Assembly (NCBI RefSeq): GCF_018881655.1
Contig: NZ_JACVPX010000006.1
Coordinates: 62,001 to 126,000 of the forward strand
From: Polynucleobacter sp. Tro8-14-1
GTDB taxonomy: Bacteria; Pseudomonadota; Gammaproteobacteria; Burkholderiales; Burkholderiaceae
DNA length: 64,000 bases
Direction of reading: 5' to 3'
Positions 33,723 to 42,588 of this stretch are shown here, piece by piece. The first letter of the stretch is position 1; every line of letters begins with the position of its first letter. Both the position numbers and the translations under genes were made by a program. The notes under the pieces are model-generated. The model made no database searches, was not told where the DNA came from, and saw only the letters and a program-made list of their open reading frames with translations.

Positions 33723-35312
33723 TTAGAGAACCCAGAAGTGATGGGTTCCGTCCTTGTCCAGTTGTTCCACTAAACCAAACTCCCAATCAAGATATGCCTG
33801 CATCGCTGCAGGATCTACGCTAGTGCCTTCATAGGGGCGCTTATAGCGATCCAGAGGAGGCGAGGCTAAATGACTCGGACCTTTCTCCAGCTCAAATCCT
33901 GCTTTTACCCAGGCAGTATTGCCGCCCTCTAAAACGAGTACCTCGGCTTCAGTCAATGCTTGTACTTCCTGAGCAGCAAAGAGGCTTAATTCAGCTGGTG
34001 TACTGGTAATGACATAGCGATCTACCTGAGGAATTTTTTTCATTGCTTCTGCCATTTGTGATCGAAGGGCATACCAACTTCCAGGGACGTGTCCTTTAAC
34101 ATAGTTAGCATGGGTGCTGAAATCAATTGCAATCGTATTGCTATCACTCTTAAGCCAATTGGAAACGGTTGCGGCATCTACGCTTTCAATGGTTGGAAGA
34201 GCGGGTAGGGGCGCCTTCCAAATACCTTTTTCTGTGAGATCGGAGGCATTGACTCCATCAAGAACATAGATATCCCAAGCCATTTGCGCTAACCAAGATG
34301 CGGGCATATTGGCGCGTACTCCGCCGCCACTGGGGTCTACCAACACTACCCGTGCGCCACGAACTGGAGAAACCATCTCCGTTTCTTGTACAAGCTGTCC
34401 ACCAGGTACCGATCTAAAGCCAGGAAGATGACCTGCTTCATATTCTTCTGGAGTGCGCGTATCAAAGAAATAAGTCGTTCGATCAGATTGCGTTTTCCAT
34501 GTCTGCAAATCGCTGAGGCTAGCGCGCTTTACCCCTGCACGATCAGCAACGCTACGAGCGCGAATTGCCGCCCCATTTCTTGTGTCGTCACTCACTTCTT
34601 GAAACTTTCTGCTTTGCCCTTTATCCAATTCTTGACCAGCAAGCGTCCAGCCAATCGTGCCATTACGTAGCGCATTGACTTCGTTTGGAATGCCGGCATT
34701 AATTAGCGACTGCGTGCCAATAATGCTGCGAGTTCTACCGGCGCAGTTCACAATCACTTTTGTCTTTGGGTTAGGCGCTAATTCTGGGAGACGCAAAACT
34801 AGCTCTGCGCCTGGAACGCTAATGCCGGTTGGAATACTCATGGTGTTGTATTCATCAAAGCGGCGTACATCAACAACAACGACATCTTCCTTGTTATCGA
34901 TTAATTTTTTTACTTCTTGCGCTGATAAAGAGGGGGTATGGACCTTGGATTCTACAAACTCACCAAATGATTTACTGGGAACATTCACATCTTTAAATAC
35001 TTCACCACCAGCTGCTTTCCAGCCTTGCACACCTCCCTCAAAAACCGATACATCGGTGTACCCAAGATTGATTAAGCGTTGCGCAGCTAGCTGAGCAAAA
35101 CCTTCACCATCATCAAGGGTGACGATAGGTACGTTTTTCTTTGGTAGCTTTGCGTAAGCATCAATCTCTACTCTGGAAAGAGGTAGATTTGCGGCAAACA
35201 GGGGATGCTCTTGCGCATGAGGATCTTCCTCGCGGACATCTAAAAATGCAATTTCTTCTTTATTAAGAAGTTTGTTGCGAACGAATGAATGATTTTTAGT
35301 TTGAATGGTCAT
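33723..35312 (-). CDS. Four-domain rhodanese-like protein
   Basis: A 529-residue protein made of four rhodanese repeats, about residues 10-100, 130-225, 270-365 and 385-480, each ending near a VFEGGVQGWKAAG or LEGGNTAWVKAG pattern. Only repeat 2 has the catalytic cysteine, C190 in NCAGRTRS. At the matching places repeat 1 reads TLDDGEG, repeat 3 VDPSGGG and repeat 4 TSTPAEL, all lacking cysteine. It is cytoplasmic (no signal). It probably moves sulfane sulfur or cyanide-derived sulfur, with the other repeats structural or substrate-binding. Confidence 0.85.
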   Translation of the reverse strand: MTIQTKNHSFVRNKLLNKEEIAFLDVREEDPHAQEHPLFAANLPLSRVEIDAYAKLPKKNVPIVTLDDGEGFAQLAAQRLINLGYTDVSVFEGGVQGWKAAGGEVFKDVNVPSKSFGEFVESKVHTPSLSAQEVKKLIDNKEDVVVVDVRRFDEYNTMSIPTGISVPGAELVLRLPELAPNPKTKVIVNCAGRTRSIIGTQSLINAGIPNEVNALRNGTIGWTLAGQELDKGQSRKFQEVSDDTRNGAAIRARSVADRAGVKRASLSDLQTWKTQSDRTTYFFDTRTPEEYEAGHLPGFRSVPGGQLVQETEMVSPVRGARVVLVDPSGGGVRANMPASWLAQMAWDIYVLDGVNASDLTEKGIWKAPLPALPTIESVDAATVSNWLKSDSNTIAIDFSTHANYVKGHVPGSWYALRSQMAEAMKKIPQVDRYVITSTPAELSLFAAQEVQALTEAEVLVLEGGNTAWVKAGFELEKGPSHLASPPLDRYKRPYEGTSVDPAAMQAYLDWEFGLVEQLDKDGTHHFWVL

Positions 35313-35383
35313 ACCGTCTCTAGGATCTTTTATGGAGTCATTATCTTTTAATCTGACTGTTCATTGAATTATTGGAGGTCAGA

Positions 35384-35428
35384 ATGCCTTTACCAAAGAC
35401 TGTCCATGGAGAGCCGCAGGCCAGTTAA
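35384..35428 (+). other. Mini-ORF / leader peptide candidate
   Basis: ATG at 35384 with GGAGG and a 5-base spacer (TCAGA) begins a 14-codon frame, MPLPKTVHGEPQAS, ending TAA at 35428. A hairpin follows 2 bases later. The ribosome-binding site is better than that of many genes here, but nothing else proves translation. Confidence 0.3.
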
Positions 35429-35494
35429 AAGAGCGGCCAAGCGCTCATTTTGGGGTAAGCGGACAGCCCAATAAGGCGGCAAATAGGCGACAAA

Positions 35495-35604
35495 GGCGAT
35501 TTTCTGGGGATTTTTAACCTTTTTAGGTAATTTTGGTTCAATAAGGCTATTTTGAATTAACCCGCAAATATAAGAGTTATCCCTGATTTAGGGGGCGATT
35601 TTCT
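35495..35604. repeat. Direct repeat GGCGATTTTCT, two copies
   Basis: Copies at 35495-35505 and 35594-35604, 99 bases apart start to start. Both are followed by GG and T-rich sequence. They may be regulator sites upstream of the Hc1-like gene. Confidence 0.5.
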
Positions 35605-35620
35605 ATGGTTTTTATGGGGA

Positions 35621-35644
35621 TATACTGACCGGGCTGTCAGTATA
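35621..35644. promoter_or_regulatory. Perfect inverted repeat before the Hc1-like gene
   Basis: TATACTGAC (35621-35629), 6-base spacer CGGGCT, GTCAGTATA (35636-35644). It sits 27 bases before the ATG at 35672. It may be an operator for a dimeric regulator or a stem in the mRNA leader; no T-tract follows, so termination is unlikely. Confidence 0.55.
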
Positions 35645-35671
35645 AATATTCATTTGTTAATAGGAGACGAG

Positions 35672-35860
35672 ATGTCACAACACGATACATTGTTGGCTGC
35701 TTTTGAAGCTTACAAAGCTGAAAACGAAAAATTTATTGAAAAAGGTATTAAGGCATCTGCTGCTCGCGCACGTAAAGCCTTGCAAGAAATTGCCGGTGCC
35801 TGCAAGGAGCGCCGCAAAGAAATCACTGCTGCTAAAGAGGCGATGGAAGCCAAGAAGTAA
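35672..35860 (+). CDS. Small helical protein, Hc1/histone H1-like
   Basis: A 62-residue K/E/A-rich helical protein, MSQHDTLLAAFEAYKAENEK at the start, then ASAARARKALQEIAGACKERRKE. The pattern resembles the N-terminal domain of the Hc1 (chlamydial histone-like) family found also in betaproteobacteria, without the Lys-rich tail. TAGGAG lies 7 bases before the ATG, and a terminator follows directly. A nucleoid-associated role is inference. Confidence 0.6.
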   Translation: MSQHDTLLAAFEAYKAENEKFIEKGIKASAARARKALQEIAGACKERRKEITAAKEAMEAKK

Positions 35861-35882
35861 TTCTCACTCCAGACTGATTGAT

Positions 35883-35912
35883 AAGCCTGGCTTTTACGAG
35901 CTAGGCTTTTTT
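35883..35912 (+). terminator. Rho-independent terminator after the Hc1-like gene
   Basis: AAGCCTGGC (35883-35891) pairs with GCTAGGCTT (35900-35908) with one G-U pair, then a T6 run. Confidence 0.85.
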
Positions 35913-36101
35913 ATTGGGGGCTTGTACTTTCAGTGCTGCGCTTAGATAGCAATGCTAAACAAAGTGAGTTTCATTGCCTGGCTGCGAATAGTTGCTAGCG
36001 CTTCGATCCATTAGCTCCATCAGCCCAATGACTTTCACCATCATGACTTTTTATATAAATTACCTCATGCTAAGAGAGTATATCCACGCTATAGTTAGAC
36101 C

Positions 36102-36371
36102 ATGAATACAGAGCAATTTCAACGGTTACTTGAGCAGGAAGGATTTCCTGAGCCGGTAGAGGTTCAGCAAGTTCCTAATGGAGAGCTTGGTAATCACGAG
36201 CATCCTTTTGAAGTGAAGGCGCTAGTAATTGAAGGCAGTATCGATATCGTCATACATGGGGAGAGCGGGACCTACAAAGCTGGTGATGTATTTGAGCTGG
36301 GATTGAAAGAAGTGCATTCCGAGTCCTATGGGCCTGAGGGCGTCAAATATCTCGCTTCTAGAAAACAATAA
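36102..36371 (+). CDS. Small cupin-domain protein
   Basis: An 89-residue single-domain cupin. The metal-site motif is NHEHPFEVKALVIEGSIDI with the HxH pair; the second half YKAGDVFELGLKEVHSE supplies a further histidine. Function unknown; small cupins often sense or bind small molecules. It lies 25 bases before the 3-hydroxyisobutyrate dehydrogenase gene and is probably co-transcribed. Confidence 0.75.
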   Translation: MNTEQFQRLLEQEGFPEPVEVQQVPNGELGNHEHPFEVKALVIEGSIDIVIHGESGTYKAGDVFELGLKEVHSESYGPEGVKYLASRKQ

Positions 36372-36396
36372 ACAATATTAAGAAATTGGGATCGAT

Positions 36397-37275
36397 ATGA
36401 AAATCGGATTTATTGGACTTGGCAATATGGGCTTGCCGATGGCCCTGAACTTATTAAAAGCAGGACATCAAGTTACAGGCTTCGATTTGGTAAACAGTCA
36501 GCTTGATGTTTTTGCAGCTGCAGGAGGTAGCGTTGCAGCAAATGCAAACGACACCGCAAAAGATGTCGATGTTTTGATCAGCATGCTGCCCGCCTCTCGT
36601 CATGTGGAGGGCTTGTATATTGGTGATGCCGGTTTGTTGGCAAGCGCGAACCCTAAAACGTTGCTTATTGATTGCTCAACGATTTCACCAAAGGCAGCAC
36701 AAACCGTTGCTGCTGCCGCTAAGGCAAAAGGGTTTGCCATGGTTGATGCGCCAGTCTCGGGTGGAACTGCAGGCGCGCAATCGGGCACTTTAACGTTTAT
36801 GGTCGGCGGGGAAACGAGTGCTGTTGAGTGCGCGCGTCCTTTGTTGGAGGCGATGGGCAAGAACATCTTTCACGCTGGAGGCAATGGAGCGGGGCAGACT
36901 GTCAAAGTCTGCAACAACATGCTTTTAGGTATTCAGATGCTGGGGACGAGTGAGGCGCTGCGATTAGGTATTGCTAATGGCCTGGACCCCAAAGTTCTTT
37001 CTGACATCATGTCTAAGAGTTCGGGTCGCAACTGGGCTTTGGAGTTATATAACCCTTGTCCAGGCGTCATGGAAAACGTGCCATCTTCAAAAGGTTACGC
37101 TGGTGGTTTTGGCGTGGATCTCATGCTCAAAGACATGGGGCTGGCAGTTGAGAATGCAGAAGATCTAGATGCTAGTGTTCCTCTTGGGAAATTAGCGCAA
37201 CAGCTTTATGAGAGTCATAGCAAAGCAGGTAATGGCCAGCTAGATTTCTCAAGCGTATTTAATTTAAAAAATTAA
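36397..37275 (+). CDS. mmsB: 3-hydroxyisobutyrate dehydrogenase
   Basis: NAD-dependent beta-hydroxyacid dehydrogenase, 292 residues, used in valine catabolism. The Rossmann motif FIGLGNMGLPMALNLLKAGH is at residues 4-23, the substrate motif VDAPVSGGTAGAQSGTL near 120, and the catalytic lysine in GQTVKVCNNMLLG near 169. Other members act on tartronate semialdehyde or related acids, but the length and end sequence fit MmsB well. Convergent with selD with 13 bases between. Confidence 0.88.
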   Translation: MKIGFIGLGNMGLPMALNLLKAGHQVTGFDLVNSQLDVFAAAGGSVAANANDTAKDVDVLISMLPASRHVEGLYIGDAGLLASANPKTLLIDCSTISPKAAQTVAAAAKAKGFAMVDAPVSGGTAGAQSGTLTFMVGGETSAVECARPLLEAMGKNIFHAGGNGAGQTVKVCNNMLLGIQMLGTSEALRLGIANGLDPKVLSDIMSKSSGRNWALELYNPCPGVMENVPSSKGYAGGFGVDLMLKDMGLAVENAEDLDASVPLGKLAQQLYESHSKAGNGQLDFSSVFNLKN

Positions 37276-37288
37276 ATTAAGAGTTGTC

Positions 37289-38359
37289 CTAAGAAACAAC
37301 CAGGGGCTTTCCTTGAAGCTTGCTCATTTGGCCAATGACGCGGGCGCCAAGGAACTGATGTTGATTGAAGATATCCAACACCTCTTTAACGCTCTCAGGG
37401 CTGCAAGATACCAATAAGCCGCCACTGGTTTGGGGATCGGTCAATAAAGCACGTTGAGCTAGTGTGAAATCTGCAGGAATGCCTACTTCATCGCCGTAGC
37501 TAAGCCAGTTACGATCTGATGCGCCGGTAATAATGCCATCATCAGCCAGCTTTTGTACATTAGATAGCAGGGGCACTTGGCTCCAATCAATATGCGCTGT
37601 GCAGTTGGAGCCTCGTGCGAGTTCTAAAGTATGGCCAGCCAATCCAAAGCCAGTCACATCTGTTAAGGCATGTACGCCAGCTAGTTTGGCTAAATCAGGG
37701 CCGGCAGAATTCAGCTTAGTAGTATTGGAGATCATCTCTCGATAGCCATCTGGCCCCAAAAGATCTTTTTTCAGCGCGGCAGATAAAACACCGACACCTA
37801 GAGGTTTGCCGAGAATCAGTACGTCTCCCGGTTTGGCGCTAGCATTACTTTTCACGCGCTTAGGATCCACAATACCAATGGCTACCAGTCCGTATATAGG
37901 CTCTACAGAGTCAATCGTATGACCACCAGCAATAGGAATGCCGGCGCTACGACAAGCTTCAGCGCCACCCTCTAGAATTCGGGCAATGGTTTTATTGGAT
38001 AAGACCTTAATCGGCATGCCGACTAATGCAAGTGCGAATAGGGGTGTGCCACCCATTGCATAGATATCGCTGATCGCATTCGTAGCGGCAATTTTTCCGA
38101 AATCAAACGGATCATCCACAATCGGCATGAAAAAATCCGTTGTGGCTACGATTGCTTGAGACTCATTAATCTGATAAACAGCGGCATCATCAGAGGTTTC
38201 AATGCCAATGAGTAACTCTTTTGGAAAGGGCAGTTGAGGTACGTTCTGAAGGATTTCAGAAAGAACGCCGGGAGCAATTTTGCAGCCGCAGCCCCCACCG
38301 TGAGAAAGGGAGGTAAGACGCGGTTCGGTAGGGAAATTTTCTGTGTTCACGGTATTCAT
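37289..38359 (-). CDS. selD: Selenide, water dikinase
   Basis: Makes selenophosphate from selenide and ATP, 356 residues. The catalytic loop SHGGGCGCKIAPG holds C24, C26 and K27 (C17 and K20 in E. coli); the active residue is cysteine, not selenocysteine. Glycine-rich ATP motifs such as TDFFMPIVDDPFDFGKIAA and DVTGFGLAGHTLEL follow. No selA, selB, selenouridine synthase or Sec-tRNA gene is in the window. Confidence 0.95.
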   Translation of the reverse strand: MNTVNTENFPTEPRLTSLSHGGGCGCKIAPGVLSEILQNVPQLPFPKELLIGIETSDDAAVYQINESQAIVATTDFFMPIVDDPFDFGKIAATNAISDIYAMGGTPLFALALVGMPIKVLSNKTIARILEGGAEACRSAGIPIAGGHTIDSVEPIYGLVAIGIVDPKRVKSNASAKPGDVLILGKPLGVGVLSAALKKDLLGPDGYREMISNTTKLNSAGPDLAKLAGVHALTDVTGFGLAGHTLELARGSNCTAHIDWSQVPLLSNVQKLADDGIITGASDRNWLSYGDEVGIPADFTLAQRALLTDPQTSGGLLVSCSPESVKEVLDIFNQHQFLGARVIGQMSKLQGKPLVVS

Positions 38360-38393
38360 ATAGTGAGAGTATCAGATGCAGAACGGAGTCTGT

Positions 38394-38945
38394 TTATTGG
38401 CGTAGCAGAGATTCTATTCTCCCCTTGACCTCGTTGCTATCAACATTCTCGATAGCACCAATCCAAACTCCTTCAATTTTGCCGCTTTTGCTAACAAGAA
38501 AAGTGGTTGGTAATCCACGGGCTTTCCAGGACTTGTAGGCGGTGCTATTGCGATCAAGTAGGATTTCAAGACTGTTTTCAGGGAGACCATTACCTTTTAA
38601 AAACTGCATGACACGCGGCTTCATTTCAGCAAGATTCACTGCCAAAACTATAAGTCCTTTGGAGCTGTAGTTTTCCTGTAGCTGAATAAGCTCTTCAAAT
38701 TCTTCGCGGCAAGGTTCGCACCAGCTAGCCCAAAAGTTCACCACAACAACCTTACCCTTGAGGCTGGATAGATCTACTGATTTACCAGAGAGATTATTTA
38801 GCTGTAGAGATGGGGCTGTTGATGGCAGACCCAACTGAGCTGGCGCACGCCACTCTGCTCTAGCTGAAAGGCTAAATAAGGTCAGAAAAGAAAATGCCAG
38901 CACAAGAGAAAATTCTCGGGCTGGCTTATACATAAATAACTTCAT
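38394..38945 (-). CDS. TlpA-like periplasmic thioredoxin
   Basis: A 183-residue exported thiol-disulfide protein starting at ATG 38945: signal peptide EFSLVLAFSFLTLFSLSARA, then the thioredoxin fold with the active site NFWASWCEPCREEF (CxxC = CEPC) and the cis-proline in RGLPTTFLVSKSG. An in-frame start at 39023 would overlap the transglutaminase-like gene and add 26 residues without signal character. Likely a reductant for cytochrome c maturation or other periplasmic cysteines. Co-transcribed with the gene upstream. Confidence 0.85.
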   Translation of the reverse strand: MKLFMYKPAREFSLVLAFSFLTLFSLSARAEWRAPAQLGLPSTAPSLQLNNLSGKSVDLSSLKGKVVVVNFWASWCEPCREEFEELIQLQENYSSKGLIVLAVNLAEMKPRVMQFLKGNGLPENSLEILLDRNSTAYKSWKARGLPTTFLVSKSGKIEGVWIGAIENVDSNEVKGRIESLLRQ

Positions 38946-38964
38946 CAAATTTCTTAATGAAACG

Positions 38965-40074
38965 TTAGCCAATACGTCTGCTGGTAATTTTGTACTTAAA
39001 GTTATCCGGGTCAAGAGAATCAAAGCGACCTTCGTTATTTTCAGATTGTGGATACATTAAGAATGGAATATCAGCTTTACTGCCGAGCTTGGAGCCTGGC
39101 AATGTGATGTCATGGTCATAGTTATAGGCCATCCAGTTCATTTCCCAATTACCAAAGAGATAATCACGAATGGCGATCACTTTTGGATCAGTCACAGCTA
39201 GACCACCAGTTTCCTCAAGGATTACCTTGCGAACGTCGGCTGGATCAACCGGCACCCAACCATAACCTGATGCATAAAACTCAGCACGGCAATGTTGTGC
39301 TTTAGTAATATCACCTGACTTACCTAAGCTCTTGTAGCCGCGCGCAGAATCGGCAATGCGAATGCCATAGACATCACGCGCTGGTAAACCGGCTGAACGC
39401 GCTAGCGCTACAAAAACGGCGTTGATATCAGCGCATTTGCCGCCAAGGTTATTGGTTTCGAGCATGAGCTTGACATCGCCTTGACCGCAACCACGTGTTT
39501 TTGGGTCACGATGGGTGTTATCCACCACCCAGTTATAGATTGCTTTGGCTTTATCAACATCACTAGCGTTGGCTGGCAATTTGGCAAGCGCCTCTTGCGC
39601 TTTAGTTTTCACAATGCCATCGGTAGGGAGGTATTTAGTAGGGCGAGTCCAAAAGCGTTGGTCAGCTTTGGAGAGCTTGAGTGCTGGATCTGGCGCTGAG
39701 AGTTCTAGGTTGCGATTACGAGTGCTTACCAAGATAGAAACTTTGACGCTATGAGTGGTTGCTGCAGCGTCCCATTTAGTCCAAACCATGCGCGCTTGCT
39801 TATCCGGCGTCTCATACATTTGGGTTGTCGCTTTAGGATCGCTCGCTTCTGAGCGGATGGCGATAGTGCGGAAATAATCCGTATCCAAAATGAGGGGTAA
39901 TGGAACCCAACTCTGTGCGATGCCCTTAGGTGACTCTAAATTGACTTCAGTCACGATCTCGTATGTAGTCCACTCGAGTGAAGATTGAGCAAATACAGAA
40001 GCAATTGGGCTGAGGGTTGGTAATGCTAATGCGCCAACAATGGTTTTGATGGCTGAGCGGCGTGATGTAGTCAT
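38965..40074 (-). CDS. Exported transglutaminase-like protein
   Basis: A 369-residue protein with a Tat-type signal (TTSRRSAIKTIVGALALPTL) and a transglutaminase-like (cysteine protease fold) core. The catalytic cysteine is in LGGKCADINAVFVALARSAG and the histidine likely in KAQHCRAEFYASGYGWVPVD, with the aspartate in VDPAD. It may act as a periplasmic peptidase or amidase. The operon with a TlpA-like reductant suggests that keeping the active cysteine reduced is the partner's task (inference). Confidence 0.82.
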   Translation of the reverse strand: MTTSRRSAIKTIVGALALPTLSPIASVFAQSSLEWTTYEIVTEVNLESPKGIAQSWVPLPLILDTDYFRTIAIRSEASDPKATTQMYETPDKQARMVWTKWDAAATTHSVKVSILVSTRNRNLELSAPDPALKLSKADQRFWTRPTKYLPTDGIVKTKAQEALAKLPANASDVDKAKAIYNWVVDNTHRDPKTRGCGQGDVKLMLETNNLGGKCADINAVFVALARSAGLPARDVYGIRIADSARGYKSLGKSGDITKAQHCRAEFYASGYGWVPVDPADVRKVILEETGGLAVTDPKVIAIRDYLFGNWEMNWMAYNYDHDITLPGSKLGSKADIPFLMYPQSENNEGRFDSLDPDNFKYKITSRRIG

Positions 40075-40127
40075 ATTAGATTAGTGGGGTAGTTATAAAA
40101 AATAAGATTAGTATTTTAAAGAATTAA

Positions 40128-41408
40128 TTAACGATTAAAACTTCTTTTAGGTGAGCTACTGCGCTTGGCAGGAGCCTTCCTTGCTGGAGCTCCAGTTGTC
40201 CCAGCGGGCCTTGGCTTGCGAGATTGCTGGTGTTGCTGACTGCGCAGCTGAATCGGTTGCGCCACGGCATTTGGATCTGGTTCAAAGCCGGCAATCACCT
40301 CTTGTGGTAACTTTTGTTTAATGAGTTTTTCAATATCCCTGAGCATTTGATGTTCATCAACGCACACTAGGGAAACTGCTACGCCATTTGATCCTGCGCG
40401 ACCGGTACGTCCAATGCGATGTACGTAATCTTCAGAAACATTTGGAAGGTCGTAGTTCACTACATGAGGGAGCTGGTCAATATCGATGCCACGTGCAGCA
40501 ATATCGGTAGCAACCAATGCGGTTAACTTACCTGCCTTGAAATCAGCCAATGCTTTGGTACGAGCGCTTTGGCTTTTATTGCCATGAATGGCCATACTCG
40601 TAATGCCATCTTTTTCTAATTGGGTTACTAACTTATTCGCACCATGCTTAGTACGGGTAAAAACCAGTACCTGCTTCCAATCGTTACTCTTGATGAGGTG
40701 CGCCAATAAAGGGTGCTTATTTGTTCTATCAACCGGATGAATCAACTGGGCAATTGCTTCGTTGGTGCTATTACTACGAGCCACCTCAATCAACTCAGGC
40801 GAATTGAGCAAGCCGTCTGCTAATTGTTTAATTTCGGTAGAGAAGGTTGCCGAGAACAAAAGATTCTGACGCTTCTTAGGTAAGGCGGCCAAGATCTTTT
40901 TAATATCTCGTAAGAAGCCCATATCGAGCATGCGATCAGCTTCATCTAAAACCAAAATCTCAATGTCGTTTAGTGATGCGCAATTTTGTGACATGAGGTC
41001 AAGTAGTCGACCTGGCGTAGCTACCAATATATCGAGACCGCCAGCAATGGCTTTGATTTGCGGATTAGCGCCAACTCCGCCAAAAATCACAGTGGATTTT
41101 AAGCCAGTATATTTTCCATAAGTGACAACAGACTCTTGGACTTGAGCAGCTAACTCACGAGTAGGGGTCAAGATCAAAACTCGTAATAATCTTTTGCCAC
41201 TAGATTTAGGGGTGCTGCTTAAACGTTGCAGAATTGGAAGCGTGAAGCCAGCCGTTTTTCCTGTGCCGGTTTGTGCGGCAGCTAAAAGATCGCCGCCTTT
41301 TAAAACGGCAGGAATCGATTTTGCTTGAATTGGGGTAGGGCTGGTGTAGCCTTCTTCAGCAATAGCACGAAGAATGGGTTCTGATAAACCAAGATCTGTA
41401 AATAACAT
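40128..41408 (-). CDS. rhlE: DEAD-box RNA helicase, RhlE-like
   Basis: ATP-dependent RNA helicase, 426 residues from ATG 41408. Motifs in order: Q motif [22 protein letters not shown], Ia [57 protein letters not shown]. The C-terminal tail is basic and rich in Q, P, K and S ([15 protein letters not shown]), as in RhlE. Acts in ribosome assembly or RNA turnover, usually at low temperature. Confidence 0.92.
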   Translation of the reverse strand: MLFTDLGLSEPILRAIAEEGYTSPTPIQAKSIPAVLKGGDLLAAAQTGTGKTAGFTLPILQRLSSTPKSSGKRLLRVLILTPTRELAAQVQESVVTYGKYTGLKSTVIFGGVGANPQIKAIAGGLDILVATPGRLLDLMSQNCASLNDIEILVLDEADRMLDMGFLRDIKKILAALPKKRQNLLFSATFSTEIKQLADGLLNSPELIEVARSNSTNEAIAQLIHPVDRTNKHPLLAHLIKSNDWKQVLVFTRTKHGANKLVTQLEKDGITSMAIHGNKSQSARTKALADFKAGKLTALVATDIAARGIDIDQLPHVVNYDLPNVSEDYVHRIGRTGRAGSNGVAVSLVCVDEHQMLRDIEKLIKQKLPQEVIAGFEPDPNAVAQPIQLRSQQHQQSRKPRPAGTTGAPARKAPAKRSSSPKRSFNR

Positions 41409-41543
41409 AGGGACCAATAAAGTATTGACCCGTATTCAATTAAACGACTATCCCGGCCAATGGGGTGAGCTGCCACGCTAGAGCGTTTGCAGTAAGAGCC
41501 TCTATTTTAAGTCATCAACTCCAAAAGCCAGATAATTAGAGAA

Positions 41544-42122
41544 TTACGCCGGATTCCAGAGGTTTGGCACGACAGTATTGGCATAACCGGATACGAATGA
41601 CTTTTCTGCACCAGTTGCAGGATCAAATACCGAGCGATGAATGCGGCCGATATTGCCACCATACACGTGAATGCTGATTGAGGTTTTGTCGCTCAAACTA
41701 TTCTCGACCACATGAATGTCATGCGTAACGGGTGATACGGTATCAACGTGCCCGGGCAAGCTGATACAAGCTTTGCCTGCCTTGAAACTGGAATCTGCTT
41801 GGCGATAGTAGGGGGTGCCCGTTTCTTCACCACGTAATTGACCAATCATTCCCCAAACGGTGTGATTGTGTAGTGGTGTTTTTTGCCCCGGACCCCACAC
41901 GAAACTCACCACAGAGAATCGATCCAATGGGTCTGCATAGAGAAGATATTGCTGGTAGTGCTGCGGGTGCGGTTTAGTGAACTCTTCTGGCAGCCAATCA
42001 TCTACTGCAATCAGTTTCTCTAGTATTTTCTTGCCTTCAGTAAAGACGATCTCTTCACTTGGCTTTTGTTCAAGCAGCAAGCTAAGCTCTTTAACGAAGG
42101 TCAGTAATTTACCATCAGACAT
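41544..42122 (-). CDS. Cysteine dioxygenase-family (thiol dioxygenase) cupin
   Basis: Non-heme iron thiol dioxygenase, 192 residues from ATG 42122 (GGAG 6 bases before). Iron ligands are in TPLHNHTVWGMIGQLRGEE (HxH) and the later SISIHVYGGNIGRI. It oxidises a thiol such as cysteine or 3-mercaptopropionate to the sulfinate. No cysteine-tyrosine crosslink cysteine is seen near the HxH, which is typical of bacterial 3-mercaptopropionate dioxygenases. Genes for sulfinate handling are not adjacent. Confidence 0.8.
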   Translation of the reverse strand: MSDGKLLTFVKELSLLLEQKPSEEIVFTEGKKILEKLIAVDDWLPEEFTKPHPQHYQQYLLYADPLDRFSVVSFVWGPGQKTPLHNHTVWGMIGQLRGEETGTPYYRQADSSFKAGKACISLPGHVDTVSPVTHDIHVVENSLSDKTSISIHVYGGNIGRIHRSVFDPATGAEKSFVSGYANTVVPNLWNPA

Positions 42123-42142
42123 TTTTTGCTCCATTACTTACA

Positions 42143-42577
42143 TTACTCGTCTTGGAATACACAATCAGGCCATGCCTTAGGCTTAAGTGTGTTGGTATCA
42201 ACGCAAACGATATGTAGCACGGCGCTTGCAATAACTTGGAATTCTTCGCTATCAGGGAGCTTTCTTTGCGCAGTCTGTTTAACACTCACCTGAGTGCGTC
42301 CGCGATGTTCAATCACTTGATCTATGTAAAGCAAGTCATCTAGACGCCCTGGTTTATAGAAGTTCATTGTGAGTTCGCGCAACGGCATCACCATATTAAA
42401 TTCATTCTCGAGTTTGGTAGGGCTTAAGCCTTTTTGTGCAAGCCATTCTGCGCGACTACGTTCAAAAATCTCGAGATAACGTCCGTGATAGACAAAACCT
42501 GCTGCATCTGTATCTGAGTAGCAGACTCGATGGGTATAAGTAAATACGGCAGGGTTTGGATTGTGGATAGTTGTCAT
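42143..42577 (-). CDS. Hotdog-fold acyl-CoA thioesterase (YbgC/4HBT type)
   Basis: A 144-residue thioesterase. The family active-site motif is RVCYSDTDAAGFVYHGRYLEI (aspartate and following residues). It hydrolyses short acyl-CoA or 4-hydroxybenzoyl-CoA-type substrates. Gap of 20 bases to the dioxygenase gene and 11 to the acetyltransferase gene, so the three minus-strand genes probably form an operon. Confidence 0.88.
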   Translation of the reverse strand: MTTIHNPNPAVFTYTHRVCYSDTDAAGFVYHGRYLEIFERSRAEWLAQKGLSPTKLENEFNMVMPLRELTMNFYKPGRLDDLLYIDQVIEHRGRTQVSVKQTAQRKLPDSEEFQVIASAVLHIVCVDTNTLKPKAWPDCVFQDE

Positions 42578-42588
42578 CGATTGGTAAG

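Larger units (their letters stand above)
35313..35671. promoter_or_regulatory. 359-base intergenic region with a structured leader
   Basis: The longest gap in the window. It contains a 14-residue mini-frame with GGAGG (35384-35428), a short hairpin GAGCG/CGCTC at 35431-35446, three AGGCG boxes at 35474, 35485 and 35494, an 11-base direct repeat GGCGATTTTCT at 35495 and 35594, and a 9-bp inverted repeat at 35621-35644. The promoter of the Hc1-like gene and of the rhodanese gene must lie here; their exact positions are not clear. Confidence 0.5.

Noticed and set aside
35703-35945. 80-codon frame overlapping the Hc1-like gene
   Set aside because: It is a frame-shifted copy of the small gene, lacks a ribosome-binding site and runs through the terminator.
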